A stretch of 64,000 nt of DNA from Longitalea luteola (GTDB lineage Bacteria; Bacteroidota; Bacteroidia; Chitinophagales; Chitinophagaceae), in NCBI RefSeq assembly GCF_017356035.1, contig NZ_JAFIQX010000004.1:1-64000 (forward strand), given 5' to 3'. This document shows, one piece after another, positions 53,109 to 61,756 of the stretch. The notes under the pieces were generated by a model that did no database searches, was not told the DNA's origin, and was given only the letters and a program-made list of their open reading frames with translations. Both the position numbers and the translations under genes were made by a program. Position 1 is the stretch's first letter. The number at the start of each line of letters is the position of its first letter.

Positions 53109-53169
53109 CTAATATGCTAATGTGCTAACACTGTGAGGGCAGGCCTCCATTTGCACATTAGCATATTAG
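53109..53169. repeat. 17-bp perfect inverted repeat of octanucleotide words
   Basis: CTAATATGCTAATGTGC (53109-53125) and GCACATTAGCATATTAG (53153-53169), 27-base loop. The words are those of the GCTAATnn arrays at 59532, 61588 and 63083, here in head-to-head orientation. It lies just after the first SBBP gene. Confidence 0.93.
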
Positions 53170-53246
53170 CTAATTGGTTCACATGTTCCTTATGAAAATG
53201 GCATATAACTACTGTTAACCATTACTAACTCTTAAAACTTCAGATT

Positions 53247-56231
53247 ATGAGTAACATGTTGCTCATCTGGAAGCCATTATTGCTTGCCAGTCTCCATTTT
53301 ATTTCAACTATTGGTTTTACTCAGGTTACCGAAAAATGGGTAAAGCGGCAGAACGGAGATGCCAATACCCATGACATAGCAAGGGACCTGGTAATAGACT
53401 GTAAAGGTAATATTATTGTAACGGGACTTATCGATGGCAATGAAAACCTTTCCAATACTAACTGGGCCACTATTAAATACAACGATGATGGTGATACAAA
53501 ATGGGTAAAGAAATACAAGGGACCTGGAAATGGAGACGATGAAGCAACAGCCATAACAACAGATAACAACGGTAATATTTATGTGACAGGATGGAGTACC
53601 GGCATTGGTACTTCCAGCGACTTTACTACCATTAAATACGACGATGACGGCGATATAAAATGGGTAAGAAGATATAACGGGCCGGGGAATAGCAGTGATG
53701 AAGCATTCGCCATTGCCGTGGATGCAGATGGAAATGTTTATATAACCGGCAGAAGTACGGGCAGCGGGACCGCTGAAGATATTACCACCATCAAATACGA
53801 TGAGGATGGTCATACGGAATGGATAAGAAGATATAACGGACCGGGTAATGAAAGGGATCAGCCTACCGCCATTGCCGTGGATAAGAAGGGCAACGTATAT
53901 GTAACGGGATGGAGCGCCGGCATTGGAACCGGCAGTGATATTACCACTATTAAATACGACGATGATGGTGATTTGAAATGGGTAAGCCGGTATAACGGCC
54001 CTGTCAATGAATTCGACAGGGCAAATGACCTTGCCCTCGACGAAAACGGCAATGTGTATGTAACAGGGTCCATCACCACCCACGTGATTGAAGATTTTGG
54101 GATCATAAGTGACATTGCCACGATCAAATACAATACATTGGGTCAGCAGCAATGGCTTGCCGTATTTAGCCGCGAGGGTCACGACGAAGGAAATGCGCTG
54201 GCGGTGGATGCTGCAGGCAACGTGTACATAGGCGGAATTACCGGGTCTGCTCCCGGAAATCCTGACAATGACTATGTAACCATTAAATACAATACGGCAG
54301 GCGTGCAGCAGTGGGAGGCCTTTCTTGAAGGCACTGGCAATGATGAAAACAGCCTGGTCCATGACCTGTTGCTAGACAAAACGGGCAATGTGTATATTAC
54401 CGGCGCCCTTTCAGTGCGAATTGTCGGCGTCAATTTTTTCATAAATGAAACAGACTATGCTACTGTCAAGTATAATTCAAATGGTGTGCAACAATGGGCA
54501 GCCACCTATGACGGCCCCGGAAACGCCAGTGATATAGCATTTGCCATGGGTCTCGACAACAATGGAAACATATATGTAACCGGAAGAAGCGCTATTGACA
54601 GGTTTGACTTTGCCACCATTAAATACGATGCCGATGGTGAGCAAGAATGGTTAAAAAGATATAACGGCCAGAACGTTCAGGTAAAAGGAGGCCCCGATTT
54701 CGCAACTGCCCTGGCACTAGACAAGCATGGTAATGTGCATGTAACAGGCGGTATCACCAGGCTTCATACCGGAATGGACTACACCACTTATAAGTATGAT
54801 CCGGATGCAAACAGAATATGGAAAAAAACATACAACGGCCTGGGTGTTGGCCCCGACAAAGCCAGTGCCATAGCGGTTGATGCCAAAGGAAATGTGTATA
54901 TAACGGGAACAAGCGATGGAGGCGGCACTCGTGACGACTATACTACCGTTAAGTATGACAAATACGGCGATACAAAGTGGGTAAGAAGATATAATGGCCC
55001 CGGTAATTCCAACGATCAGGCTACTGCCATTGCTGTTGATGAAAACGGCAATGTGTATGTAACGGGGTTGAGCTTTGGAAACTCACCGGATTATGCTACT
55101 ATTAAGTATGACAATAGTGGAAATACGATATGGATAAAACGTTATAATGGTCCAGGCAATACATCCGATCAGGCCACAGCCATTGCTGTAGACATACAGG
55201 GCAATGTATATATAACAGGACACAGTCAGGGCAGTGGCAGTGAATCAGACTATGCCACCATTAAGTACGATGCCAATGGAAATGAACAATGGACGGCAAG
55301 ATACAATGGCCCTGATAATTACCTTGATGAAGCTAATGCCCTGGCGCTGGATGCCAATGGCAATGTATACGTCACTGGTGGCAGTTGGGGTGGTGGCACG
55401 GAGGACTTTGCTACTATTAAGTACAATACAGCTGGCGTGCTGCAGTGGGTGGCCAGGTACGATGGTTCCACGAGCTCTGGTTTCGATAAGGCCAGGGATA
55501 TAGCCGTAGATGTTTCCGGTAATGTATATGTAACAGGGCAGAGCCAGGGCGATTATACTACTATCAAGTACAATACTGCCGGCGTGCAGCAATGGCTGGC
55601 GGCGTATAACAATGGTTCAGAAGATATAGCCAATGCGCTGGCACTGGATGCCCGGGGAAATGTATATGTAACAGGAAGCAGCAGGTCAACCAACGGTTTT
55701 TTTGAAGACTATGCTACCATTAAATACAATGCAGCGGGCCTCGAACAATGGGTGGCCAGGTACGATGGTCCCGGACACACCGTAGATATTGCAACCGCTA
55801 TTGCCGTGGATGATGACGGTCATGTATATGTAACAGGGCACAGCTCTGGTGATCAAACCTTTTTTGATGGATCGTCATCCGATTATGCCACCATTAAATA
55901 TGAACAAACGCCCGGCAACGAAAGAATAAGCCAACCTGTAATAACGAATAGTGATTTGCCAGCCAGCTTCCAGGTTACCGTTGCACCTAATCCGGCTGCT
56001 GTTGCCACTAAAATATTTTATGAACTGCCATTTGAAGGCCGGGTGATTATACAGGTATTTGATCTTTTAGGCCGGCAGATTACGACATTGACGGATGCCA
56101 CCAAACCAGCAGGCTTTCATAATGAAGAATTCAATGTAACCACACTACAGAAAGGCATTTATGTTTACCGCATTAAAGTAAAAACAGAAAAGACTGAGTG
56201 GTCGCAAACAGGAAAACTAAAAATTAACTAG
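53247..56231 (+). CDS. SBBP-repeat protein with T9SS type A sorting domain (994 aa)
   Basis: Signal peptide to about residue 25 (TIGFTQ). About sixteen SBBP units follow with consensus AIAVDxNGNVYVTGxSxGxGTxxDxTTIKYDxxGxxxWVRRYNGPGN. The C-terminal sorting domain (FQVTVAPNPAAVATKIFYELP ... GIYVYRIKV) is nearly identical to that of the 51340 gene, which shows recent duplication or conversion of the 3' end. A surface protein with several beta-propellers; role unknown. Some units near residues 240-420 carry extra inserts (HVIEDFGIISD, VRIVGVNFFINETD). A decayed unit of a similar gene lies after the stop (56252-56325). Confidence 0.92.
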   Translation: MSNMLLIWKPLLLASLHFISTIGFTQVTEKWVKRQNGDANTHDIARDLVIDCKGNIIVTGLIDGNENLSNTNWATIKYNDDGDTKWVKKYKGPGNGDDEATAITTDNNGNIYVTGWSTGIGTSSDFTTIKYDDDGDIKWVRRYNGPGNSSDEAFAIAVDADGNVYITGRSTGSGTAEDITTIKYDEDGHTEWIRRYNGPGNERDQPTAIAVDKKGNVYVTGWSAGIGTGSDITTIKYDDDGDLKWVSRYNGPVNEFDRANDLALDENGNVYVTGSITTHVIEDFGIISDIATIKYNTLGQQQWLAVFSREGHDEGNALAVDAAGNVYIGGITGSAPGNPDNDYVTIKYNTAGVQQWEAFLEGTGNDENSLVHDLLLDKTGNVYITGALSVRIVGVNFFINETDYATVKYNSNGVQQWAATYDGPGNASDIAFAMGLDNNGNIYVTGRSAIDRFDFATIKYDADGEQEWLKRYNGQNVQVKGGPDFATALALDKHGNVHVTGGITRLHTGMDYTTYKYDPDANRIWKKTYNGLGVGPDKASAIAVDAKGNVYITGTSDGGGTRDDYTTVKYDKYGDTKWVRRYNGPGNSNDQATAIAVDENGNVYVTGLSFGNSPDYATIKYDNSGNTIWIKRYNGPGNTSDQATAIAVDIQGNVYITGHSQGSGSESDYATIKYDANGNEQWTARYNGPDNYLDEANALALDANGNVYVTGGSWGGGTEDFATIKYNTAGVLQWVARYDGSTSSGFDKARDIAVDVSGNVYVTGQSQGDYTTIKYNTAGVQQWLAAYNNGSEDIANALALDARGNVYVTGSSRSTNGFFEDYATIKYNAAGLEQWVARYDGPGHTVDIATAIAVDDDGHVYVTGHSSGDQTFFDGSSSDYATIKYEQTPGNERISQPVITNSDLPASFQVTVAPNPAAVATKIFYELPFEGRVIIQVFDLLGRQITTLTDATKPAGFHNEEFNVTTLQKGIYVYRIKVKTEKTEWSQTGKLKIN

Positions 56232-56251
56232 CTACCGTTAACCATTATGAT

Positions 56252-56325
56252 CCAGCAGGTGTACAACAATGGACCGGTATAACGGTCCGGCGAATCGCGG
56301 CGATACAGTAGAGACATAGCGGTGG
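56252..56325 (+). pseudogene. Relic of an SBBP-repeat gene
   Basis: GCAGGTGTACAACAATGGAC encodes AGVQQW(T). After a frameshift, the next frame reads YNGPANRGDTVET then a stop (TAG 56316-56318). Both pieces match the SBBP consensus xAGVQQWxARYNGPAN. It is a degenerate leftover, not translated. Confidence 0.75.
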
Positions 56326-56345
56326 TCTTACTGTCTTCATGAAAA

Positions 56346-56383
56346 AAGCATTACGGATTACCAGCGGTTCGTAATACTTTTTT
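56346..56383 (+). terminator. Probable intrinsic terminator
   Basis: AAGCATTACG (56346-56355) pairs with CGTAATACTT (56370-56379) except one mismatch, followed by a T-run. It follows the SBBP relic. Confidence 0.7.
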
Positions 56384-56488
56384 ATCATGCTGCCCATTTC
56401 AGCCGGGCACCTACTTTCGCCAATTGTATAAGGCTACGAAAGAGTGATATTGAAAGTCGTCAAACAGAATGTGATAATTTGATAGTTG

Positions 56489-56511
56489 GCTGCGGGGCCC
56501 GCAGCTTTTTT
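56489..56511 (+). terminator. Second intrinsic terminator with no gene before it
   Basis: GCTGCGG-GGC-CCGCAGC followed by six T residues. Only about 105 bases without an ORF separate it from the terminator at 56346, so it may end a small RNA or a relic transcript. Confidence 0.75.
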
Positions 56512-56612
56512 CTCTAATTCCATTTTTAGGGAAAATTTTCCCCACCTTGTGTTAAAAACTTTAACGGCAGAATTGAGTAACAAGGAGTACTTTACATTTA
56601 AAGGATTTTTAT

Positions 56613-57173
56613 ATGAAGTACTTCGCAGGCTGCCTGGTGGTCTTGTTCGGACATTTAAACCTGTACTCGCAACACTATATACCAGTTGACAGCTCTTCGG
56701 AAATTTCTTTCAAAATAAAAAACCTTGGCTTCAATACAACCGGCTCCTTTAGCGGTCTGGCGGGCACTATAACCTTTCTGCCCGATAGTTTGGCTGGCTG
56801 TAGTTTTGATGTAACTATAGATGCCAGTACGGTAAATACCGGGGTTGACAAACGCGATGACCACCTTCGCTGGGCCGATTTCTTTGATGTCAAAAACTAC
56901 CCGCAGATCAGGTTCGTATCTGAAAAAATAAATACCAGTAAAAAGAACGGAACATTATTTGTTTCCGGTAAGCTGACCATAAAAGGAATAACAAAAGATC
57001 TTGCATTTCCTTTTACAGCGCAGCCCATTGAGAACGGATTCCTGTTTGCGGGGGAATTCAGGATGAAACGGCGGGATTTTAATGTGGGCGCAGGAAATAC
57101 AATCAGTGATCGTCTAACGGTTCAGTTAAAAGTGGTCGCCAGGAAAGCAGCGTTAACAACAGACATACAGTAA
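56613..57173 (+). CDS. YceI family lipid-binding protein
   Basis: The 186-residue protein has a signal peptide (MKYFAGCLVVLFGHLNLYSQ) and the YceI fold: VDSSSEISFKIKNLGFNTTGSFSGLAGTITF, FDVTIDASTVNTGVDKRDDHLRWADFFDV, YPQIRFVSEKI, GKLTIKGITKDLAFPF and the final MKRRDFNVGAG. Periplasmic beta-barrel lipocalin-like proteins of this family bind isoprenoid or other long lipids. The internal DxxLR(W)xDFFDV motif is a YceI signature. It is followed 61 bases later by the DinB-like gene; cotranscription is possible. Confidence 0.93.
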   Translation: MKYFAGCLVVLFGHLNLYSQHYIPVDSSSEISFKIKNLGFNTTGSFSGLAGTITFLPDSLAGCSFDVTIDASTVNTGVDKRDDHLRWADFFDVKNYPQIRFVSEKINTSKKNGTLFVSGKLTIKGITKDLAFPFTAQPIENGFLFAGEFRMKRRDFNVGAGNTISDRLTVQLKVVARKAALTTDIQ

Positions 57174-57234
57174 AATTCAGGAACGGAAATTCTTAATTGA
57201 AAAATAATATTATTTTTAGGAACAAAACCGACCA

Positions 57235-57735
57235 ATGCAATTACAACAAGCTGTAAATACAATTTTTGTACAGTTATCTGACTCGCTCAGCCAGTTGTCG
57301 CAAGAGCAGTACAGCCAGTCGTGTAAAACACTTTTCAATAATACGATTGGTCAGCATGTGCGACATATTATCGAGCTGTTTCAGTGCCTTGAGAATGGAT
57401 ATGACACAGGGATCGTTAATTATGAAAGACGCAAGCGCGACACGATGATTGAAACGGATAAGGAGCTGGCGGGTCGCTTGTTGCTGGAAGTTCATCGGGG
57501 ATTGGGCAAACCGAATAAAACGCTCACGCTGGAAGCCTGTTACGACGAACATGTTACCGATTCCATTGCCATTGAAACGAATTATTTCCGCGAGGTAGCT
57601 TATAACCTCGAGCACACGATCCACCACATGGCTTTAATACGGGTAGGCATTACTGAAATTTCGAACATTCAATTACCAGATGATTTTGGGGTAGCCTCGT
57701 CTACCGTTAAGTATCGTAAACAATGTGCACAGTAA
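57235..57735 (+). CDS. DinB-like four-helix protein
   Basis: The 166-residue protein has metal-ligand-like His residues at the positions of the DinB/YfiT fold: IGQHVRHIIELFQCL near residue 38, and NLEHTIHHMALIRVGI near 125. The helical pattern without a signal peptide fits a cytosolic DinB-like enzyme or detoxification protein. The specific reaction is unknown. It overlaps the NRDE gene by 13 bases, so the two are coupled; with the ATP-grasp gene they make a three-gene operon. Confidence 0.8.
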   Translation: MQLQQAVNTIFVQLSDSLSQLSQEQYSQSCKTLFNNTIGQHVRHIIELFQCLENGYDTGIVNYERRKRDTMIETDKELAGRLLLEVHRGLGKPNKTLTLEACYDEHVTDSIAIETNYFREVAYNLEHTIHHMALIRVGITEISNIQLPDDFGVASSTVKYRKQCAQ

Positions 57736-58457
57736 CCTTTATTCCTGTAAGGGATAAGCTATATATTACATCCAACCGGGATGAAAAGCATTGGCGTTCC
57801 AATGCATTACCACCCACCATATATCCCGGCCAGTCGGGCAACCTGTTATTCCCGAAAGACGGAGATGCCGGTGGTACCTGGATCGCTGCCCATGAGAACG
57901 GTCATGCGATCGTTTTTTTGAACGGGGGATTTATTCGTCATACGCCGCAACCACCTTACCGCAAAAGCCGGGGGCTCATCCTGCTTGACCTGCTGGATGC
58001 ATCCGATCCGGTTGAGCGTTTCAGAGAGATCTCGCTTGAAAGGATAGAACCGTTCACCGCTGTTGTATGGGCGGGACAACTGTTTGAATGCCGTTGGGAT
58101 GGTGAAAAGAAACATATGACCCAGTTGCCGGCTACTGCGCCGCACATCTGGTCATCGGCGACCCTGTACGATGAGGAAGTGGTCAGGAAAAGAAAAAGCT
58201 GGTTCAATAAATGGCTGCAACAATCCCGCCCTGCGGGAGCGCCTACGCCCGACGATATTCTGCACTTTCACCAGTTCACCGGAGATGGCGACACCCACAA
58301 CGACTTGCGCATGAACCGGAACGGACAGGTATTCACTGTTAGCGTTACCTTATTGGCGCTCACCGATGATACCATCCGGATGCAATACCTCGATCTCAAG
58401 AACAACAATGCTTTCACCCAACAATTAATAGTTGAAAAACCAATGGCAGGCCGATAA
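57723..58457 (+). CDS. NRDE (TANGO2-like) family protein
   Basis: The 244-residue protein starts MCTVTFIPVRDKLYITSNRDEKHWR. The Cys-2 start and the NRDE motif are the family marks, and Cys-2 may act as an N-terminal nucleophile after Met removal. Further motifs are KDGDAGGTWIAAHENGHAIVFLNGG and GLILLDLLDASDP. The human TANGO2 relative is tied to haem or lipid handling; bacterial roles are unclear. It overlaps the upstream DinB-like gene by 13 bases and shares one base with the ATP-grasp start (TAATGA), so it is in one operon. Confidence 0.9.
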   Translation: MCTVTFIPVRDKLYITSNRDEKHWRSNALPPTIYPGQSGNLLFPKDGDAGGTWIAAHENGHAIVFLNGGFIRHTPQPPYRKSRGLILLDLLDASDPVERFREISLERIEPFTAVVWAGQLFECRWDGEKKHMTQLPATAPHIWSSATLYDEEVVRKRKSWFNKWLQQSRPAGAPTPDDILHFHQFTGDGDTHNDLRMNRNGQVFTVSVTLLALTDDTIRMQYLDLKNNNAFTQQLIVEKPMAGR

Positions 58458-59521
58458 TGAACAGCATACAACGCATCCTGCACCGACCGTTTTTTATTAA
58501 ATTACTGAACTGGGAATACTGGAGTTTTACAAGTGTATATCTGCTGATCTACCCGGTATGGATCTTACTGTGCCTCCGTGCCCGGTCTTTCTTTTTCTTT
58601 GCCGCTTCCAATCCAACCATTAAAAATGGCGGCTTTTTATGCGAAAGCAAAAAAGACATTATCAGTATTATCCCACCGCAATACCATCCACTCACCGCTT
58701 TTTTTTCCATCCCGGCCAATGGTGATATCGTGTTACGCGACCTGCGAAGGGCAGGCCTGCAGTTTCCGCTCATCGGCAAGCCCAATATGGGCGGCCGCGG
58801 CCGCGGCGTAAAAGTATTACGCGATGAGCAGGATGTACGCAACTATGCACGTACAGCATACCTCGATTTTCACATCCAGGAATTTGTTCCCTGGAAGAAT
58901 GAAGCCGGCATTTTTTATGTGCGGTATCCGGGCGAAGAAAAAGGCAGGATCACCGGTATTGTAGGTAAGGAATTCCTGTCGGTGACCGGCGACGGCAAAC
59001 ACACAATACTTCAATTGTTGCAACAGAATAAACGGGCATTGATGTATTTGCGCAGCCTGCAAAAGATCCATGGCGAACGGATGAACCTGGTATTACCTGC
59101 GGGTGAAAAAATGATCGTGTCGCCCTTCGGCAATCACGCCCGCGGCTCTAAATTCATCGACGAAAGCCACCTGGCCGATGAAGCCCTGAACAATGTCATA
59201 GATTCCATTTGTAAACAAATACCTGAATTTTATTTTGGCCGCCTCGACATCCGTTACGATACCTGGGAGGCCATGAAGCAGGGCAGGAATTTTTCTATCA
59301 TCGAAGTGAACGGCGCAGGAGCAGAACCAACCCATATTTATGATCCCGGGCACTCCATATTCTTTGCCTGGAAAGAGATCATCCGGCACTGGATCATGCT
59401 CAACCGCATCAGTCGCATGAACCATAAAAAAGGACATCGGTACCTTAGCTGGCGTGAAGGCATTGCCATGTTCAGGGAAGACAGGGAGTGGTCACGGAAA
59501 CTGGCGGCTATGACGGAATGA
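58457..59521 (+). CDS. ATP-grasp enzyme with N-terminal membrane segment
   Basis: The 354-residue protein has a hydrophobic N-terminal helix (YLLIYPVWILLCLRAR), then ATP-grasp motifs: GKPNMGGRGRGVKVL (glycine loop), FHIQEFVPWKNEAGIFYVRYPGEEKGRI (nucleotide contact) and GRLDIRYDTW...FSIIEVNGAGAEPTHIYDP (Mg-binding Asp, Glu, Asn). It would ligate a carboxylate to an amine or hydroxyl using ATP, probably at the membrane (relatives include D-Ala-D-Ala ligase-like proteins); substrates are unknown. The start overlaps the NRDE stop, so it is translationally coupled. Confidence 0.85.
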   Translation: MNSIQRILHRPFFIKLLNWEYWSFTSVYLLIYPVWILLCLRARSFFFFAASNPTIKNGGFLCESKKDIISIIPPQYHPLTAFFSIPANGDIVLRDLRRAGLQFPLIGKPNMGGRGRGVKVLRDEQDVRNYARTAYLDFHIQEFVPWKNEAGIFYVRYPGEEKGRITGIVGKEFLSVTGDGKHTILQLLQQNKRALMYLRSLQKIHGERMNLVLPAGEKMIVSPFGNHARGSKFIDESHLADEALNNVIDSICKQIPEFYFGRLDIRYDTWEAMKQGRNFSIIEVNGAGAEPTHIYDPGHSIFFAWKEIIRHWIMLNRISRMNHKKGHRYLSWREGIAMFREDREWSRKLAAMTE

Positions 59522-59531
59522 AAACCAATTG

Positions 59532-59642
59532 GCTAATTTGATAATATGCTAATGTGCTAATGAAATACAGGCTGGCATCGAAAAACCAAAAAGCCAATTA
59601 GCTAATTTGAAAATATGCTAATGTGCTAATGAAATACAGGCT
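59532..59642. repeat. Two direct copies of a 43-base octanucleotide element
   Basis: Copy 1 at 59531-59573 and copy 2 at 59600-59642 share GCTAATTT-GATAATAT-like octads then GTGCTAATGAAATACAGGCT. The same ending occurs at 63113-63132. They follow the ATP-grasp gene stop (59521). Confidence 0.93.
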
Positions 59643-59697
59643 AAGTGAGTGTTACGGTAAGTATGGAAAATATAGTACTGCGCAACAATGAAGCATT

Positions 59698-59789
59698 ATC
59701 AAATTATCGAATTATCACATCATCACATTAGCATTAGCCAATCAGCACATTAGCACATTAGCATATTAGTATTAGCACATTAGCACATT
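59698..59789. repeat. Octanucleotide array (ATTAGCAC, ATCnnATT)
   Basis: Units ATCAAATT, ATCGAATT, ATCACATC, ATCACATT, then ATTAGCAC/ATTAGCAT repeated up to the LysE start at 59795. The opening units match those at 61724-61755. Confidence 0.9.
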
Positions 59790-59794
59790 GAACG

Positions 59795-60427
59795 ATGTAC
59801 CTAAGAATCTTCATAACCGGCATGTGTATCAGCTTCCTCGGTACCTTACCCCTGGGAACGCTGAATATAGCGGCCATGCAGATCTCCGTCAGTGATGGAC
59901 TTCGTCCGGCCCTGTACTTTTCATTGGGCACTTTGCTGGTAGAGATCATATATGTACGCATTTCGCTGGTGGCTATGGACTGGGTGCAAAAACACAAGAC
60001 GCTGTTCCGCTGGCTCGAATGGATTACGGTACTGATCATTGCAGCCCTTGCGGTATCGAATTTCATTGCGGCAGCGAGCCCGCAGACACAGAAGAACGTC
60101 ATTCTTTCCCATACCATTCACCGGTTCTGGTTAGGCGTGGCCATGAGCGCCATAAATCCGGCGCAGATCCCTTTCTGGTTTGGCTGGAGCACGGCACTTT
60201 TCACTAAAAAGGTATTGCATCCGCGCAATGACCATTATAACGTTTATATAGCCGGTATTGGCCTGGGTACCTTCCTGGGTAATGCGGTGTTTATTTTTGG
60301 CGGACAATTCATCGTAAACGGCTTAAATGCGAACCAGAGCGTCATCAGCTGGATCATCGGGGCCGTTTTTGCCTGCACCGCCGTCATCATGGCCTGGCGC
60401 ATCATCAAAAAGAAAAACGCGGTTTAA
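59795..60427 (+). CDS. LysE family translocator
   Basis: The 210-residue membrane protein has six hydrophobic helices (ITGMCISFLGTLPLGTLNIAAMQIS, LRPALYFSLGTLLVEIIYVRIS, WITVLIIAALAVSNFIAA, HRFWLGVAMSAINPAQIPFWFGW, IAGIGLGTFLGNAVFIFGG and ISWIIGAVFACTAVIMAWRI). The LysE/RhtB signature NPAQIPFW appears in helix 4. It exports amino acids or small cationic solutes; the substrate is not predictable. It is monocistronic and flanked on both sides by repeat arrays (the array ends 6 bases before the start codon), so promoter signals must lie in the repeats. Confidence 0.88.
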   Translation: MYLRIFITGMCISFLGTLPLGTLNIAAMQISVSDGLRPALYFSLGTLLVEIIYVRISLVAMDWVQKHKTLFRWLEWITVLIIAALAVSNFIAAASPQTQKNVILSHTIHRFWLGVAMSAINPAQIPFWFGWSTALFTKKVLHPRNDHYNVYIAGIGLGTFLGNAVFIFGGQFIVNGLNANQSVISWIIGAVFACTAVIMAWRIIKKKNAV

Positions 60428-60438
60428 AAGACCAACTT

Positions 60439-60591
60439 GATTTCTGATTTCGGGACTTTGGGATTTCCTGATTTCGGGATTTTGAGATTTTGGGATTTTG
60501 AGATTTTGGGATTTTGAGATTTATTGGAATATTCAAACAGGAGGAAATCTCGAAATCTCGCAATCTCGAAATCAGAAATCAGAAATCAGCA
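60439..60591. repeat. Octanucleotide array (GAGATTTT/GGGATTTT) with inverse partner
   Basis: Left part: alternating GGGATTTT and GAGATTTT (60475-60522). Right part (60543-60591): GAAATCTC twice, GCAATCTC, then GAAATCA three times. The two halves are roughly complementary and may fold into a long imperfect hairpin in the LysE 3' region. Confidence 0.88.
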
Positions 60592-60726
60592 ATTGCATTT
60601 CAGTGCCGTTCAGCTCGTTATATAAGGAAAACAATTTCCACCAGGGATCATACTAAAAAAAAATGTAATTCGTTTTAAACGTGGTACCCGGTTACCAGTC
60701 TGAGCCGGATCATAAACCAAAACCCC

Positions 60727-61587
60727 ATGCAAAAGACACCATCCATTTTTCTGGGCATTATGGCCTGTTTCATCATTACACTATCATTTACAGCCTGTAA
60801 AAAAGATTCCAAACCGTCAACAGATAGCGATACCACCGCAGCACAGGACAATGCTATGGCAGAATCGGCTTATACCGATGCCAATACAATGGTGGATGCA
60901 TCCGTAACCTATGGCGCCAACTTTTCCTTCAGGGTAGCCACGAATGAACCAGCTGCCCGGATAGAAGAAGTCTTAGGGAACTGCGTAACGGTAACCATCG
61001 ATACCGTGAACGCCACCCGCTCGGTAGTCATTAATTTCGGCACCACCAACTGCCTCTGTGTTGATGGCAGAAAACGCCGCGGCCGCATCCTGGCCAACTG
61101 GACGGGCAGGTACCGCGAGGCAGGAACTGTAGTGAATATAACGTATGACAATTACTTTGTAAACGATAACCAGATCAAAGGAACCCATAAGACCACCAAC
61201 ATGGGCGCCAACAATGCCGGTAACCTGGTATACAAGATCGAGGTGAACGGTACGATCGTGAAAGCCAATAACGGAGGAGAAATTACCTGGGAGTCTACCC
61301 GCCAACGCGAATGGGTGGCCGGCATTAACACCCCGCTGAACATTTTGGATGATATTTATTCCATTACCGGTTCTGCTACCGGTACAGTGGCTTCGGGCCA
61401 TGCCTATACCATTAACATCACCCAGGCACTGGTTCGTAAAATGACCTGTAACTGGTTTGAAAGCGGTAAAATTGAGCTAACGCCTGAAGGGCTGGCAACC
61501 CGCACCCTTGATTACGGTAGTTCCGGCTGCGATGCCAATGCTACCGTTACAATAGGAGGAGCAACGTTTAATGTAGTGTTACCCTAA
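60727..61587 (+). CDS. Conserved Bacteroidota lipoprotein, 286 aa
   Basis: Lipobox ITLSFTAC is followed by KKDSKPSTDSD and a short acidic linker (~25-60). A beta-rich domain has CVTVTIDTVNATRSVVINFGTTNCLCVDGRKRRGRI, TWESTRQREWVAG and a final segment GCDANATVTIGGATFNV. Four Cys (N...C, C-L-C, and C...G-C) may form disulfides. The fold is unknown, but the pattern recurs in the phylum. It is monocistronic, with a repeat array starting at its stop. Function unknown. Confidence 0.8.
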   Translation: MQKTPSIFLGIMACFIITLSFTACKKDSKPSTDSDTTAAQDNAMAESAYTDANTMVDASVTYGANFSFRVATNEPAARIEEVLGNCVTVTIDTVNATRSVVINFGTTNCLCVDGRKRRGRILANWTGRYREAGTVVNITYDNYFVNDNQIKGTHKTTNMGANNAGNLVYKIEVNGTIVKANNGGEITWESTRQREWVAGINTPLNILDDIYSITGSATGTVASGHAYTINITQALVRKMTCNWFESGKIELTPEGLATRTLDYGSSGCDANATVTIGGATFNVVLP

Positions 61588-61756
61588 TAATATGATAATG
61601 TGATAATTGGATAATGTGATAATGGAAAACAAAAACGCAATTGCTAATGTGTAATCTGTTAATGAAAACAAATACATTGTGTGCTATTAGCTATGAAAAT
61701 TCGGATCAGCCTGTGGCTGTACAATCAAATTATCAAATTATCGAATTATCACATTA
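61588..61756. repeat. Octanucleotide arrays between convergent gene ends
   Basis: From 61596: GATAATGT, GATAATTG, GATAATGT, GATAATGG. From 61724: ATCAAATT twice, ATCGAATT, ATCACATT. The iron-sulfur protein stop (TGA on minus, 61751-61749) is inside the last unit. Confidence 0.9.
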
